Source: Hofstenia miamia
Lineage: Eukaryota; Xenacoelomorpha; Acoela
Direction: 5' to 3'
Length of the DNA stretch: 64,000 nt
Assembly: GCA_004352715.1 (NCBI GenBank)
Contig: SCFE01000056.1
Span: 547,684-611,683 of the forward strand
The position numbers and the translations under genes are program-made. Position 1 is the first letter of the stretch, and each line of letters begins with the position of its first letter. Below are positions 23,619-35,150 of the stretch, one piece after another. The notes under the pieces are model-generated. The model was not told the DNA's origin, made no database searches, and worked only from the letters and a program-made list of their open reading frames with translations.

Positions 23619-24046
23619 CTCCGAAAATACTCGATCAAAGCTACATTAAATCTTTGACAGTGTGATTTGATGTTGAAAAACCTTTTCTTTCAACTAAGGA
23701 AGCATCCCGACATCTAGCTATGCATATTGTCAAAACAAAACGCAGAAGACCATTGGTTCATACTGCGCTAAGGTTCACAATGATGTACGCAAAATATCTT
23801 TTATTATATATTTTGCTACATTTCTAATATTTCGTACATGAAATATTTGTTATTGTACAACTAGTAAATAATAATATATAATTGAAAGATTGTGGTAGTT
23901 TTCACATGCAAAATACATATTTGTTGAATTTCAGAACGCTTTCTCAGTAAAACATCAAGACTTGCCTATATGTAAAATGCCACATACAAAGTCAATCCTG
24001 TGTAATGAAAATAGTGTTAATTTTGTTCTTAAATTTTTTTTTCCAG

Positions 24047-24348
24047 TACTAATCAATAATATAACTAACAGATATTTTAAGCTAGGTGGCGCTTTTCGTG
24101 ATACCTATGATGCATACAGAAACAGATGGTCTAAACCTCCTAAGGTGCTATACTACTTCTTGGTGGTTTCTTGTATTTTTATGTTTCTCTGCGGGCTCTG
24201 CATGGTGATGGTGGTACTTATATACTTTGGCGGCTCAGCACAGAATTGGGCGTCGCTACAGCCTCATGTTCATTCAGAAGGAGCCAAGATTTTCACTGGA
24301 TTTACTGGATTCTTTATTTTAATGATATCATTTATTATATTCCCACAG
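24047..24348 (+). CDS. Exon encoding two membrane segments of an unidentified host protein
   Basis: Bounded by TTTTTTTTCCAG (24035-24046) and a CAG-GTATTT donor, the exon ends in phase 0. From 24082 the peptide begins LGGAFRDTYDAYRNRWSKPP. It then has a long hydrophobic segment (VLYYFLVVSCIFMFLCGLCM and on), a polar loop (QNWASLQPHVHSEGAK) and a second hydrophobic segment ending FILMISFIIFPQ. Codon use is far less AT-biased than the surroundings. A weaker AAG acceptor at 24081 would make the exon phase 0 at both ends. The family is not recognised; a multi-pass membrane protein is inferred. Confidence 0.65.
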
Positions 24349-24424
24349 GTATTTAAAAATAATCATAGGCTTGACCATCCTAAAAAATATTATTTTTTGT
24401 TTATTAAAAGTTAAATGTTCTATA

Positions 24425-25095
24425 TACAGGGGCCCAGTATAAATCGACACAATTCAAAAAGCATAAAGCAAAAATGTCCAAAATAATTTATTAAAGTGAA
24501 AAATTTACAAAGTGTATTCAAAATGATTACTTTGCATTACAATGCATTTTTGTAAATGTTTAATCCAACTGGCACAAGCTTTTTGTATTGTCTCTTGAGG
24601 GAGTTCGTTCGAACAATGAACAAGCACTGCCTTCAGCTGGTCGATATTTTCAATGTCACGGGGTGGTTGGCTGAGACGGCAGCGAGAAGAATTCCCCAAA
24701 TTGCATAGTCAAGAACATTCTAATCTGGGCTCTTGCCTGCCCATTCTTCTGGTGTGATAAAGTCAGGTGTGTTATGTCTTAGCCATTCCATAGTGACTTT
24801 TTTTTCTCTGACTGAAATGCCGCCTCTTCTTGTCAGGACGAGTGACTGCCATGGAGACAATAGCTTGTTTTACAGGCGTGATTACAACGTTTGAAGTTTT
24901 ACCAGTCCCTGGCTTACGTTGACTAGCTGTTTATACACCATCATGTTTCAGTGATCGATAGACGCGATCCATTTGCGTTTTACTAATGTCAGCAAAGAAG
25001 TGAGGTAAAATTTCAGCACATTTAGTAAGTCCCAATTTTGGCTGTTCTTGTTTGAATAAAACAATTAGCTGAAGAGATAATGAATTTAATGAATA
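24425..25095 (-). pseudogene. Mariner-like transposase relic with internal deletion
   Basis: On the minus strand near 25080-24900 the frames give QLIVLFKQEQPKLGLTKCAE and VYRSLKHDGV with QRKPGTGKTS, a helix-turn-helix and linker. Next, near 24790-24650, comes a late catalytic segment readable as NTPDFITPEEW and NVLDYAIWG, typical of the end of the mariner DDE domain. It is followed by an open 64-codon tail (24699-24505) with HLQKCIVMQ. The central catalytic part is missing. It lies in the intron after the 24.0 kb exon. No terminal repeats were identified. Confidence 0.7.
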
Positions 25096-25641
25096 ATAAT
25101 GTTAATGTCGTATCTGAAAGAATGAGTTATTCTGATTTGCTAACAGATTACAACCCATAACAGACTCGTAAATAAATGTTTATCATTTACACTTTGTAAA
25201 TTTTTCAAATTCATTCAAAATTCATTATTTTTAGGAGTAAGTTTTCTATGATCTCCATTAAGCACTTTGAAAGATACAATTCACTAGAGCACCTCACTAG
25301 AATATTTAACCTCGTCGGCGGAGGCACAACATCACATATTAAACTAAATTACCAGATTTCTATGAATATATTAATAAAAAACCAATGCCATAGAATAGCC
25401 AAAATTGCTAGGTTATTGATACCATAGTTTTAATATTATTTATGTGTACTCTTTTGAGTACATTGACTGTAAAATTACCAAATAATGAAAAAATGCAAAA
25501 TTGGATAATATATTGTTACCTTACATTACTGCTATTTTTCATATTGTACTTCATTTAAGAAGGCATGCAACCACTTTTATACATCAAAACAGTTGACAAG
25601 AACTAAACTCATAATATTAACAGATAATAAAAATAAAATCA
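25096..25641. other. Intronic, no gene seen
   Basis: AT-rich, with no supported feature. Confidence 0.5.
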
Positions 25642-25795
25642 TCAATTATGGAAAACAAAGAAGCTACTTGGATCATAATAAACACAAAGAAAAACATCGC
25701 ATTTGCTGCATTTGAAACAGATTCGTCAAGAGCAACCAGGATTATGGCATTGAATTTGCTTTTCAGTGATATTTTGAGGCCAGTGGTCAAATTTA
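25642..25795 (-). pseudogene. piggyBac transposase C-terminal cysteine-rich domain fragment
   Basis: The minus-strand frame entering from the gap reads DHWPQNITEKQIQCHNPGCS, a stop, RICFKCSKCDVFLC, then a Phe-rich end and the terminal stop. The CxxxxC and CxxCxxxLC spacing followed by FxxFHN matches the zinc-binding C-terminal domain of piggyBac transposases. The upstream part is hidden in the 706-base gap. One in-frame stop shows decay. Confidence 0.7.
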
Positions 25796-26501
25796 NNNNN
25801 NNNNNNNNNNNNNNNNNNNNNNNNNNNNNNNNNNNNNNNNNNNNNNNNNNNNNNNNNNNNNNNNNNNNNNNNNNNNNNNNNNNNNNNNNNNNNNNNNNNN
25901 NNNNNNNNNNNNNNNNNNNNNNNNNNNNNNNNNNNNNNNNNNNNNNNNNNNNNNNNNNNNNNNNNNNNNNNNNNNNNNNNNNNNNNNNNNNNNNNNNNNN
26001 NNNNNNNNNNNNNNNNNNNNNNNNNNNNNNNNNNNNNNNNNNNNNNNNNNNNNNNNNNNNNNNNNNNNNNNNNNNNNNNNNNNNNNNNNNNNNNNNNNNN
26101 NNNNNNNNNNNNNNNNNNNNNNNNNNNNNNNNNNNNNNNNNNNNNNNNNNNNNNNNNNNNNNNNNNNNNNNNNNNNNNNNNNNNNNNNNNNNNNNNNNNN
26201 NNNNNNNNNNNNNNNNNNNNNNNNNNNNNNNNNNNNNNNNNNNNNNNNNNNNNNNNNNNNNNNNNNNNNNNNNNNNNNNNNNNNNNNNNNNNNNNNNNNN
26301 NNNNNNNNNNNNNNNNNNNNNNNNNNNNNNNNNNNNNNNNNNNNNNNNNNNNNNNNNNNNNNNNNNNNNNNNNNNNNNNNNNNNNNNNNNNNNNNNNNNN
26401 NNNNNNNNNNNNNNNNNNNNNNNNNNNNNNNNNNNNNNNNNNNNNNNNNNNNNNNNNNNNNNNNNNNNNNNNNNNNNNNNNNNNNNNNNNNNNNNNNNNN
26501 N
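25796..26501. other. Assembly gap, 706 N
   Basis: It separates a minus-strand piggyBac tail from a plus-strand Penelope-like reverse transcriptase, so both 5' ends could lie inside it. Confidence 0.99.
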
Positions 26502-27413
26502 AAACGGTATCATTATCGACAATCACTCACGCTACATCAATCAAATGAACATAATCTTATCAGATCAATCCAAATTCAAAAAACTCAACAGCAAACGTCG
26601 CACTCCAACTTCAACGTTTATCGCTCAAGAAAATTCATTCAATAAAGAACTACTCCGTCTTAAAAAATCTGGCAAAATCTCCCCAGAACTATATCAAAAC
26701 TTCCATTCTACTGTATCGCAGCCTCCTCGTCTCTATGGTCTTTGCAAAATTCATAAGGACTCTAAATCTCCTCCTTATCGTCCTATCCTGTCTATGGTTA
26801 AAGCTCACACTCAAACATTATCTAAATGGCTTGATGAACGTCTTAAATCCTTCATGCCTAGGTCATTTACCTTAGAAGACACATTTGATTTCCTCGCAAA
26901 AATCAAAGATATCAATCCTTCTAATAAAATCATGGTCTGCTACGACGTCAAAAGTCTTTTCACTTCAATTCCTATCTCCAAAACCATCGATCACATTATT
27001 AGTCAAACGCCTTCAGATCTTTTTCCCTTTGACAATTGTAATCTTCGAAAGTTACTTCACCTCACTTCATCAGATATTATCTTCTCTTTCAACAATGAAC
27101 TTTATCAGCAGCACAATGGCATGGCTATGGGATCACCGCTAGGCCCAAAATTCACCAACTTTGCTATGGACATCATTGTATCAAAATTCTCTACAAGTAA
27201 CCTTCCTTCATTCTACGTGCGATACGTCGACGATATCTTTTGTCTAATGGACAATCAAAATCAAGCTGACGAATTTCTTCACTTCCTCAACTCATTCCTT
27301 CCTTCAATTCAATTTACTCAAGAAACAGAAACCAATGGTCATTTCAATTTCCTTGATGTTTCTCTTCACCAAGCTTCCTCTTCGCTTGAAACTCTCTCTA
27401 CATCAAACCCTTA
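26502..27413 (+). pseudogene. Penelope-like element reverse transcriptase, 5' end in gap
   Basis: A clean 303-codon frame runs from the gap to a stop. It contains RLYGLCKIHKD with PYRPILS, then VCYDVKSLFTSIP (catalytic Asp in the first palm motif). GMAMGSPLGPKFTNFAMD and FYVRYVDDIFCLM (catalytic YVDD) follow, then GHFNFLDVSL. These are the reverse transcriptase motifs of Penelope-like elements. The KIHK motif, GSPLGP and RYVDD distinguish it from the LINEs in this window. Few mutations suggest it is younger than its neighbours. A frameshift near 27400 ends the frame early. Confidence 0.85.
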
Positions 27414-27965
27414 AACACTGGGTTATATATCCCCTTCAATTCCTACTGTTCTGAAAAATATAAGTTATCTATTCCTCGTAACTTATTTTCCCGAGCTGTC
27501 CGCCTATCATCTTCTTATCAAAAATTAACTGAAGCTTTTGATACAATCTTTCAAAATCTCCGCCAAAATGGTTATCCTAATAATGTTCTCAGTCGCTCAT
27601 CTAATGCTGCACTTAATCCATCGCCTCAAACTGCACTTTGTGTAAAAAAGTTATTTTATTGGAAAGTTCCCTATATCGCTAGTCTTTCAAAAAATCTCGA
27701 AGCCTCAGTAAAAAATCTCAACAAGAAATTCACTTCAACTCAAATCCATCCTGTCTTTCAATCATTCAAACCAGAATCCGACAACATCTCTACGGTCATC
27801 TTCGCTCAGAAGTCTTCCTCCATCATCAAAGCCATGCCGCCACTTCATAATTTTTCAGTCATAATCTGTCATCCACACTTCAAAGGTAGCCGAAGCAATT
27901 GCAATCAAAGAAATTCGCCCGGCACTTAACAATCAAGTCGAAATCAAACTTCACCTCTTCTAAGC
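27395..27965 (+). pseudogene. Penelope-like element thumb and degraded GIY-YIG endonuclease
   Basis: In the next frame the protein continues PLNTGLYIPFNSYCSEKYKL, SIPRNLFSRAVRLSS and LRQNGYPNNVLSR, then VPYIASLSKNLEASVKNLNK: the thumb and linker of Penelope-like elements. The GIY-YIG part is only partly legible: a frame change leads to VAEAIAIKEIRPALNNQ, which fits the conserved Glu and final Arg-Pro-x-Leu-Asn of that nuclease. The GIY-YIG core itself is not seen. The element is probably inactive. Confidence 0.65.
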
Positions 27966-28135
27966 TGTCAATCATCCTGTCAATCATTCAATCAATCCTT
28001 TCATTGCAGTATATATAAACTTTATTTTTAAATCGCTGTGTATTCTTGCTGATGAAGGTTAATAATATAGCCGAAAGTACTACAAATAAATTCGTCAACG
28101 TGTTCGTTTATATATATATATATANNNNNNNNNNN

Positions 28136-30240
28136 TACCTTAATGATTTTGAAATTACAATTATATATACCTTAATGATTTTGAAATTACAATTTTAGAT
28201 ATTGTAGATGTTATTAAAGATCAATCCAATTCATCTGCATTATCATTCCACAATATTCCAACAATTTTCATTAAAAATAGTGTTTATGTATTATTTTCAT
28301 TCTATAGTTTGAAGTAAAAATTTCCTAAATTTTGAAAAATAGCATATATTACGATGATATAGAAGAAGGGCAATCGTTCTAATGCAAAATACCGTAGACC
28401 TATTTGTATTTTACCTCGTATTTCACTAATATTTGAAAGACTTCTTTTCAACTTTTTATTTTTTATATATCGTCGAGTTAGAGATAAATTATCAAAGAAA
28501 CAATATAAATTTCATACTGTCTTGATAATATTTACAATTGCTTAGATGCTGGAGCTTGTTGCTGTGAAATTTATTTTGATATAAGCAAGGCTTTTGACAC
28601 TGTTCCTCACCACATCTTACGGATAAAACTTTCGAAATTTGGATTGGATCTTGAATTTATTCAACTATTCAAATAATATCTCTATATCAATGTATTAATA
28701 TATCAGGATCGATTTCTTTGCCTACACTACATGTAATTTTAAGTGGCGTACCACAAGACAGTGTCCTTGGGCACTATTATTTATCATTTTTATAGATGAC
28801 TTTTACTTAAGTTGTACTGTAGATATATCATTGTTTGCAGATGACAGCAAAATTCTAGTTAAAAATCATACATATAATTTGATGCAATATTACAATAACT
28901 CAGTAGTGAATTGGAGAGAATTAAATAATGTCACTTTCAATGTAATGAAATCAAATATAGTTTACTTTGGACATTCTAATCGAACTGAATTTTCTCCTCT
29001 AACTATAGTAAAAGATTTTGGTCTGATTATTTCGTATAACTTGAAGTGAAATGCTCATCAAGTCGAAATCAAACTTCACCTCTTCTAAGCTGTCAATCAT
29101 CCTGTCAATCATTCAATCAATCCTTTCATTGCAGTATATATAAACTTTATTTTTAAATCGCTGTGTATTCTTGCTGNTGCTGTGAAATTTATTTTGATAT
29201 AAGCAAGGCTTTTGACACTGTTCCTCACCACATCTTACGGATAAAACTTTCGAAATTTGGATTGGATCTTGAATTTATTCAACTATTCAAATAATATCTC
29301 TATATCAATGTATTAATATATCAGGATCGATTTCTTTGCCTACACTACATGTAATTTTAAGTGGCGTACCACAAGACAGTGTCCTTGGGCACTATTATTT
29401 ATCATTTTTATAGATGACTTTTACTTAAGTTGTACTGTAGATATATCATTGTTTGCAGATGACAGCAAAATTCTAGTTAAAAATCATACATATAATTTGA
29501 TGCAATATTACAATAACTCAGTAGTGAATTGGAGAGAATTAAATAATGTCACTTTCAATGTAATGAAATCAAATATAGTTTACTTTGGACATTCTAATCG
29601 AACTGAATTTTCTCCTCTAACTATAGTAAAAGATTTTGGTCTGATTATTTCGTATAACTTGAAGTGAAATGCTCACTTTGGAAATGTTGTGTAATAAGGA
29701 TTGCGCATTTTATTCTTTCTCAGAAGAAATGTGCAAATCAGCACTAATATAATCACAAAGTTGAACATTTATAAAAGCTGCATATTATCAATTTTACATA
29801 TGTTTCACAATGCTGGTGGCCTTACAGATTCCAATTTCAAGCATTTGAAATACTTAAAAAAGGAGATGCTTTCACTGGTAAAATAGCATATAATCGTATA
29901 TTTAACGGTTCCTGACTGAATAAAAAAATTATATGTTTTGATTGTTTGAGGTGCATTTGCAACTCAACTCATTTTTTTTGCCGAAAAGATTATAAATACT
30001 AACAAAATACGATTCTTTAAAATAATATCAGCTTATGGCCTCCACAGAAGTATATTATATCATTGAAACATATAATTTAATGAAACATGATTTTGATTAT
30101 ATTAATGTACAGTATAATTCGAATTTTGGTTTTAGACTACAATTATTCTTGAAATTTTTGTGCATTAAACAAATATTTATGATTACTGAAAATATGAAGT
30201 TCAATATTATTTTTCCATCTTTGAAGGTAATTTAATTTTT
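28136..30240 (+). pseudogene. LINE reverse transcriptase with FADD motif, broken and partly duplicated
   Basis: Recognisable in order: IYFDISKAFDTVPHHIL (about 28569), LSGVPQDSVLG (28741), LLFIIFIDDFYLSC (28780-28815), LFADDSKILVKNH (28831) and VKDFGLIISYNLK. The thumb from 29701 has FLRRNVQISTNIITKLNIYK and SCILSILHMFHNAG. Stops and frame changes interrupt it. FADD replaces the YADD of the other LINEs here, so it is a different family. Its middle part is present twice, exactly, which looks like an assembly fault. Endonuclease and ORF1 are absent. Confidence 0.7.
28560..29057. repeat. Exact 498-base duplicate (second copy 29178-29675)
   Basis: The two copies are offset by 618 bases and appear identical. 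Between them, 29058-29176 repeats 27933-28051, the 3' tail of the Penelope-like element, and a single N at 29177 marks a join. Identity within a decayed LINE is best explained by misassembly. Confidence 0.85.
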
Positions 30241-30365
30241 ATACATAGTTTGCAATAGTTCTGCTATTTACTGAAAAATCGTTAATTTACATAAATATGG
30301 AAATGGAAATGTAGTTTTTTAATCGATATATTTGTCTTGAAGTCTAATTATTACATTTGAAATAG

Positions 30366-30368
<3 letters not shown>

Positions 30369-30396
<28 letters not shown>

Positions 30397-30650
30397 NNNN
30401 NNNNNNNNNNNNNNNNNNNNNNNNNNNNNNNNNNNNNNNNNNNNNNNNNNNNNNNNNNNNNNNNNNNNNNNNNNNNNNNNNNNNNNNNNNNNNNNNNNNN
30501 NNNNNNNNNNNNNNNNNNNNNNNNNNNNNNNNNNNNNNNNNNNNNNNNNNNNNNNNNNNNNNNNNNNNNNNNNNNNNNNNNNNNNNNNNNNNNNNNNNNN
30601 NNNNNNNNNNNNNNNNNNNNNNNNNNNNNNNNNNNNNTATATATATAATA

Positions 30651-30691
<41 letters not shown>
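30369..30691. repeat. (TA)n microsatellite containing a 241-base gap
   Basis: TA runs at 30369-30396 and 30638-30691 flank N at 30397-30637. The gap probably reflects failure to assemble the repeat. ORFs through it are meaningless. Confidence 0.95.
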
Positions 30692-30695
<4 letters not shown>

Positions 30696-31662
30696 AATTT
30701 ATAATTGTAAGCAATTCATTATTCCCCATGGAAGTGAAACCAAAATAATATTTAAGGTTCTTGCAAATTCTATGCGAAATCTTGAATGCATATTTTAATC
30801 AATATTTAGGTTGGTCCTTTATAGTATAAATTTGAAAAAGCTTCATGCTAATTAACATAATTTTTGCTGGACATTTCAATTACAAATTGAAAAGGTTGAT
30901 ATTTTGAGAAATTTTTTTTCAGTTTGCGATCTTCCATGCAAAGTGGTATCTGTGCAAATCGTTTTTGTTGTTGAAAACAAACGAACCAACTCATTGTTAC
31001 AGTGTTCTACATTATAGATTCAACAAAAAGTCATTTCAAATTTTAGCGACACTTAACATTTACTTTCAAGCTTTAGACTGAAATTTCAAAGAACTTGCAA
31101 GAACTTTAATGCTTAGGTTGGTTTCGTTTTCATGGATCACAATAAATATTAGTAATTCATGATCAGAATATATTAACCTTCAATAGTGAACACAAGTTTT
31201 TCTTGAATTGCTGTCGTGAATTCAAAAACAAAATTTACAATGACCTTGTATAGATTGAGCAGATGTGCTTACATGTAATTTCCAATCATTGAGTGTTCTC
31301 TTTCACATCAAATTTGACATTGATATTCAAAATTCATTCAAATCACTACAAAGTTTATATCCCAATTTCTTGTTAAGTGTGTAATGATCATCATTTGATC
31401 GCTTTGGGCATTCATAAGTTTATTGGCGACAATTACATTAACATAGCCAGCAACGTGTTTTGCATTTTGAGCTATATCCTTGAACAAGTCTATCAAGGTA
31501 TACAAGAACTTTTTCTTGAATTGTAAAGTTGAACAATATCTTCTGGACATGTATTATTTTTTGGACTTGATGCATTGAAGATACAAGGAGAACTGGCTTT
31601 GATACCCTGTCACAATAAGAACACTATTTTAAACTATTTGAGTTATAGTGTAGTGAGTCTAC
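30692..31662. other. No gene recognised
   Basis: A 70-codon minus-strand ORF at 31338-31550 (with FKKKFLYTLIDLFKDIAQ) has balanced composition. It shows no motif and no good splice sites. Nothing else is supported. Confidence 0.4.
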
Positions 31663-31900
31663 TCATATTTTTCCACGAATAACTTTTGCAGCATCAGGAA
31701 TTTCTAGTCGGTTTTGTCGAATTGTGCCAATATAAGTTGTCAAATGTGGAGAGAAGCAGTTGCAAATTTCAATACTAAAAAAAATTGTCATCAGTAATAT
31801 TTCTTCTTTACCAACATATTTGTTTAGATAAGACTCATAAAATTTTTTCGTCAAAAGTTCCGCATTCAGATATATCACTGAAAAAGTATCTTTTCCAGTG
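31663..31900 (-). pseudogene. piggyBac transposase fragment (central DDE part)
   Basis: The minus-strand frame contains IFFSIEICNCFSPHLTTYIG directly followed by TIRQNRLEIPDAAKV. This fits the piggyBac motif order NFFTS, then G-T-x-R-x-N-R-x-x-x-P. The catalytic Asp before NFF is replaced (MTIFF) and the flanking parts are not recognisable. Confidence 0.55.
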
Positions 31901-32266
31901 CATGTTATGTATCGAAGTGTCATTGTATGTCCTTGTAATAGGAACAGGGGCTTTCCAAATTTATTGCATTTATTTATTTGTATATTAATATATATATCAT
32001 ACATAAATACGTGCCTATTATATATGTATGTAGAAAATTTCGTTGATAATTTTTGTAAGAAAAGCAACTAGATGTTGGGGTTCATGTGCACAAGTATAAA
32101 TTTTCGCAAGAGGATAATTTATGCAAATTGAACCTGAATTTTTTTTTCATTTGAAAGGTTTCTTTGCTTAGTGAAAAGTCATAGAATTTCATTTGTGCAA
32201 AAGTAATATTTTCCAATAAATATTTAAGAAAACTTTGTTTGGGGTGCAATTGTACCCCAAACAGTC

Positions 32267-32673
32267 CACAGTTGGAGTCGGGTACAGAATTGGGAACCGA
32301 AACCGAACCGATTTTATACACACGTAACCGAATGTACACTAAATTTCCCAAGATGCATAGCATCTTACCCGAGTCCTACCCGAAATCTCGGACTGCAAAA
32401 GCTTGCTATAGTTAATTTGTATGCACCAGAAATAATATCAACTGATATTATAATTACAGCTGTGCTAATAACGACCTGTTTTCAAAGAAACCTACCACGC
32501 AGAAGCCATCAATAAATAAATAAATAATTATGGAATCAAGGCCTTCTCATGGCACTTTGAAGTAGCTGGCGTTTTCCCGTAACATGTGGGCTTACCCTAA
32601 ACCGTACCCGATTTTTCTAGGATTTTAGACCCGAAACCGAACCGTTGGTTCTCCCGAACCGATTCCAACTCTG
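32267..32673. mobile_element. hAT MITE, 407 bases, with perfect 8-base duplication
   Basis: AAACAGTC occurs immediately left (32259-32266) and right (32674-32681). The left end CACAGTTGGAGTCGG and the right end in reverse complement, CAGAGTTGGAATCGG, match at 13 of 15 positions. Subterminal arrays of ACCGAA/CCGAACC flank the AT-rich core. There is no coding sequence. Similar subterminal GC words appear at several other places in the window. Confidence 0.88.
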
Positions 32674-32964
32674 AAACAGTCACGAACTTTTATTTTCGAA
32701 ATTCTACAAATTGCTATCCAATTCCAACTATATGACCTAGTATATTTAAATTGCTATTAAATGGATTATACAAAGTAAATCCCTATGATTATGTGTGCTT
32801 AACTTATTCAAGAGAGATAAAATAAGCTGAAAAAACTTATTTACTATACGTAAATGTAAAATGATGATTAGTTCACATTCCCATAGTAATTTTTGGGATC
32901 GAAAAATCTACAATACTTTTGTTGATATTTTCGATAAACCTCATGCGTTGAAAAACCAATTGAT

Positions 32965-33004
<40 letters not shown>

Positions 33005-34097
33005 AGTCAGTGAAATAGCCGGAATCTAAGTGTACGTTATGGCTGATGTTTATCGTAATGTAAGCAATGAACCCTATTCATTTAAACATTATAATTGTTA
33101 ATTATTTTAGATATAGTTGTTATTTATGGCTGTAAAAGCGAGTGCCACAGAAAGCTTGGTGTGCTTTTGGTTTGCAAATTCTCAATCGTATGTCACAGTG
33201 AAGAAGAAATATCAAATGGAATATGGCAAGAAATGCTCTTTTGAAAGACAAGTCAAGCGTTATTATAATAATTTAATAACTAGTAAATCAGTGACTTTGG
33301 AAAAGGGTGGTTCATCAGCCACTGTTACAACAGCTAACAATTCTGCTCTCGTCGAGGATTTTTTCACTGACAATCCTCTCTTTCACCTACTACGCTGCAA
33401 CATTAATGAATATCAGCAAATCATTTATTTACCATATACTAAAAGCTTGAAAATATCACCCATATAAATTACAACTCATTCAGCAGTTATCGCCTGAAGT
33501 GATAGTGTTCGCAGGAATATGAAAAGGCGGTGTCATTGGGCCATCCTTTTTTGATGACTTCATAACCGGAGCCTCATATTTGGAGATGTTGTAGACATCT
33601 GTGAAACCGAAGCTTAAACGAAGACGACTATTCAGTAAGGTATTATATATGCTAGATGAAATTCCGCCTCATTTACTCAGAGATGTTCGCTTGTGGCTAG
33701 ACACTAAATTTCCTAACAGGTGGATTGCAAGGGGCGGGCCAACAACGTAGCCCAGACTTAACAGTATGCGATTCCTTTTTGTGGGGAAATCTGAAGCAAG
33801 ACGTATACAAAACTGCTCCACGAAATTTGGATGATTTGAAAGCAAAAATCTCTTTAGTTTGACAGTCTACATTAAAAGATATGTTAGAAAGTGTTTTTAA
33901 GAACTATCAGAAAAGATTGTAAGAATATGTGATTCGGAAGGGGGGAGGCAGGTTGAGACTGTATAGTTTGTGTATGTAAATTATGTTTTAGAATATAAAT
34001 TTTGGATATTTTGCTATTTTCGGGTAAATTGACTTTTTGAAAACTCTCACGTTTTCATTGTATAAAATAATATTAAAATCCGGCTATTTCAATTACT
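33005..34097 (+). mobile_element. Mariner/Tc1-like element, 1093 bases, degraded
   Basis: The ends are AGTCAGTGAAATAGCCGGA and, in reverse complement, AGTAATTGAAATAGCCGGA, with 17 of 19 positions matching. TA flanks at 33003-33004 and 34098-34099 fit Tc1/mariner insertion. The left side abuts a (TA)n tract. The interior is a transposase relic spanning most of the element. Confidence 0.85.
33117..33935 (+). pseudogene. Mariner-like transposase, helix-turn-helix plus DDE remains
   Basis: The first 116 codons are open: ESLVCFWFANSQSYVTVKKK, then YGKKCSFERQVKRYYNN form the N-terminal helix-turn-helix seen in a common arthropod-type mariner family. After a stop, separate frames give SYRLQLIQQLSPEV. 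Near 33655-33860 they give IPPHLLRDVRLWLDTKF, PNRWIARGGP and the tail of the catalytic domain. The region around the usual QQDGAPPH motif is lost. At least three stops or frameshifts are present. It fills a transposon with matching terminal repeats. Confidence 0.75.
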
Positions 34098-34100
34098 TAC

Positions 34101-35024
34101 CCTGCCCGCGACTTTTGACTTTGCGCACGGCACTCCTCAATGAGTTTGAAATATCTTTGCACATATCAAGAAATATTCAAAGTTCCTTGTTGCTTCCATG
34201 TGCTCAAATACATAAAAATTAAGTATGGAGAGAATTTCAATCTTTTTGAAAAATTCGAAATTTTTAAAGAAACCTCAGGGACATCAATATTCTTTAATGA
34301 GAAAATTTCAACATTGTATTAAAGTATGTTTCCCAAAACACCTTCCCAGGCCCCAAGATTTTCAAATTTGCTAATATCCTCTGAGAAAACTCTTCATTAA
34401 TTTGGAAAAACGTTTTGTCCTTTAAAACGGACGAGGTTGTTTAAGGTTGAATAACAAGTGTTTCTTTATGGTATTTTGGATATATGTAGCAATTGCATAA
34501 TTTTCGATTTTCATAAATTCAATAATAATTATATTTGCTAATGAATGATGTCTTATATTCGTCACTAGAGGGATACAAAATTTAATGACAAAATTTCTTG
34601 TAATGTTGAATGAAGTTCTTGACAATAATTCATTTGAATTTGATGTCAATTATCTCCTGTTGAATTGTGATTTGTTACAGATCCAGATTTATTTTTTCTT
34701 GTGCGAAGTACGCTTAAGAACTCAAATTTTCAGCAGTAATAAAGGTAAATTTAGAAAACTAAGGTATTAATTTCAGACTGCCAAAATTCGCCATTACAAA
34801 AATAAAACAAAAATGTGAAACACTAAATTTTGTTTATTCCTCCAAATGATTCATGGTATTGAACATTGAGGCAAAAATTGGTTTTTGAGTATTCAGGCAA
34901 TGTGTAGCTTAATGAACTTTTACTATGCTAGGAACGTTTTCAAACTATTTTAAGACTGTTACGATGCTTTTCGACATGATTGTGTAGAAGAAGGCATAAT
35001 TTATACTTAATCACTTTAATTTAG
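34101..35024. other. Intron candidate, no gene seen
   Basis: AT-rich, with no supported feature before the acceptor of the next exon. Confidence 0.5.
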
Positions 35025-35150
35025 TTGTCGCGATCTCCATTTACTTTACATTCTTCAAGGTCTTCCCGTGAATTTTGTTCATTCATGAATATTTGTACTG
35101 TATCGGTTGCACTTATGGGATTTATATACGCTGTGCATTTTCATAACCAG
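35025..35150 (+). CDS. Putative exon with one membrane segment (same host gene as 24.0 kb)
   Basis: The acceptor CACTTTAATTTAG and donor CAG-GTATGA enclose exactly 42 codons, phase 0 at both ends, compatible with the phase 0 end of the 24.0 kb exon. The peptide has a Ser/Arg-rich stretch (SPFTLHSSRSSREF) and a hydrophobic segment (FMNICTVSVALMGFIYAV) ending FHNQ. G+C is higher than in the flanks. About 10.7 kb of transposon-filled sequence would be the intron. Assignment to the same gene rests on strand, phase and membrane character. Confidence 0.5.

Noticed and set aside
23962-24046. Upstream extension of the 24.0 kb exon to the ATG at 23962
   Set aside because: This part includes the pyrimidine tract and acceptor and is AT-biased, so it looks intronic.
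30319-30729. ORF of alternating Tyr-Ile residues
   Set aside because: Translation of a (TA)n microsatellite and a gap.
31338-31550. 70-codon minus-strand ORF as a host exon
   Set aside because: Composition is plausible, but no motif and no convincing splice signals were found.
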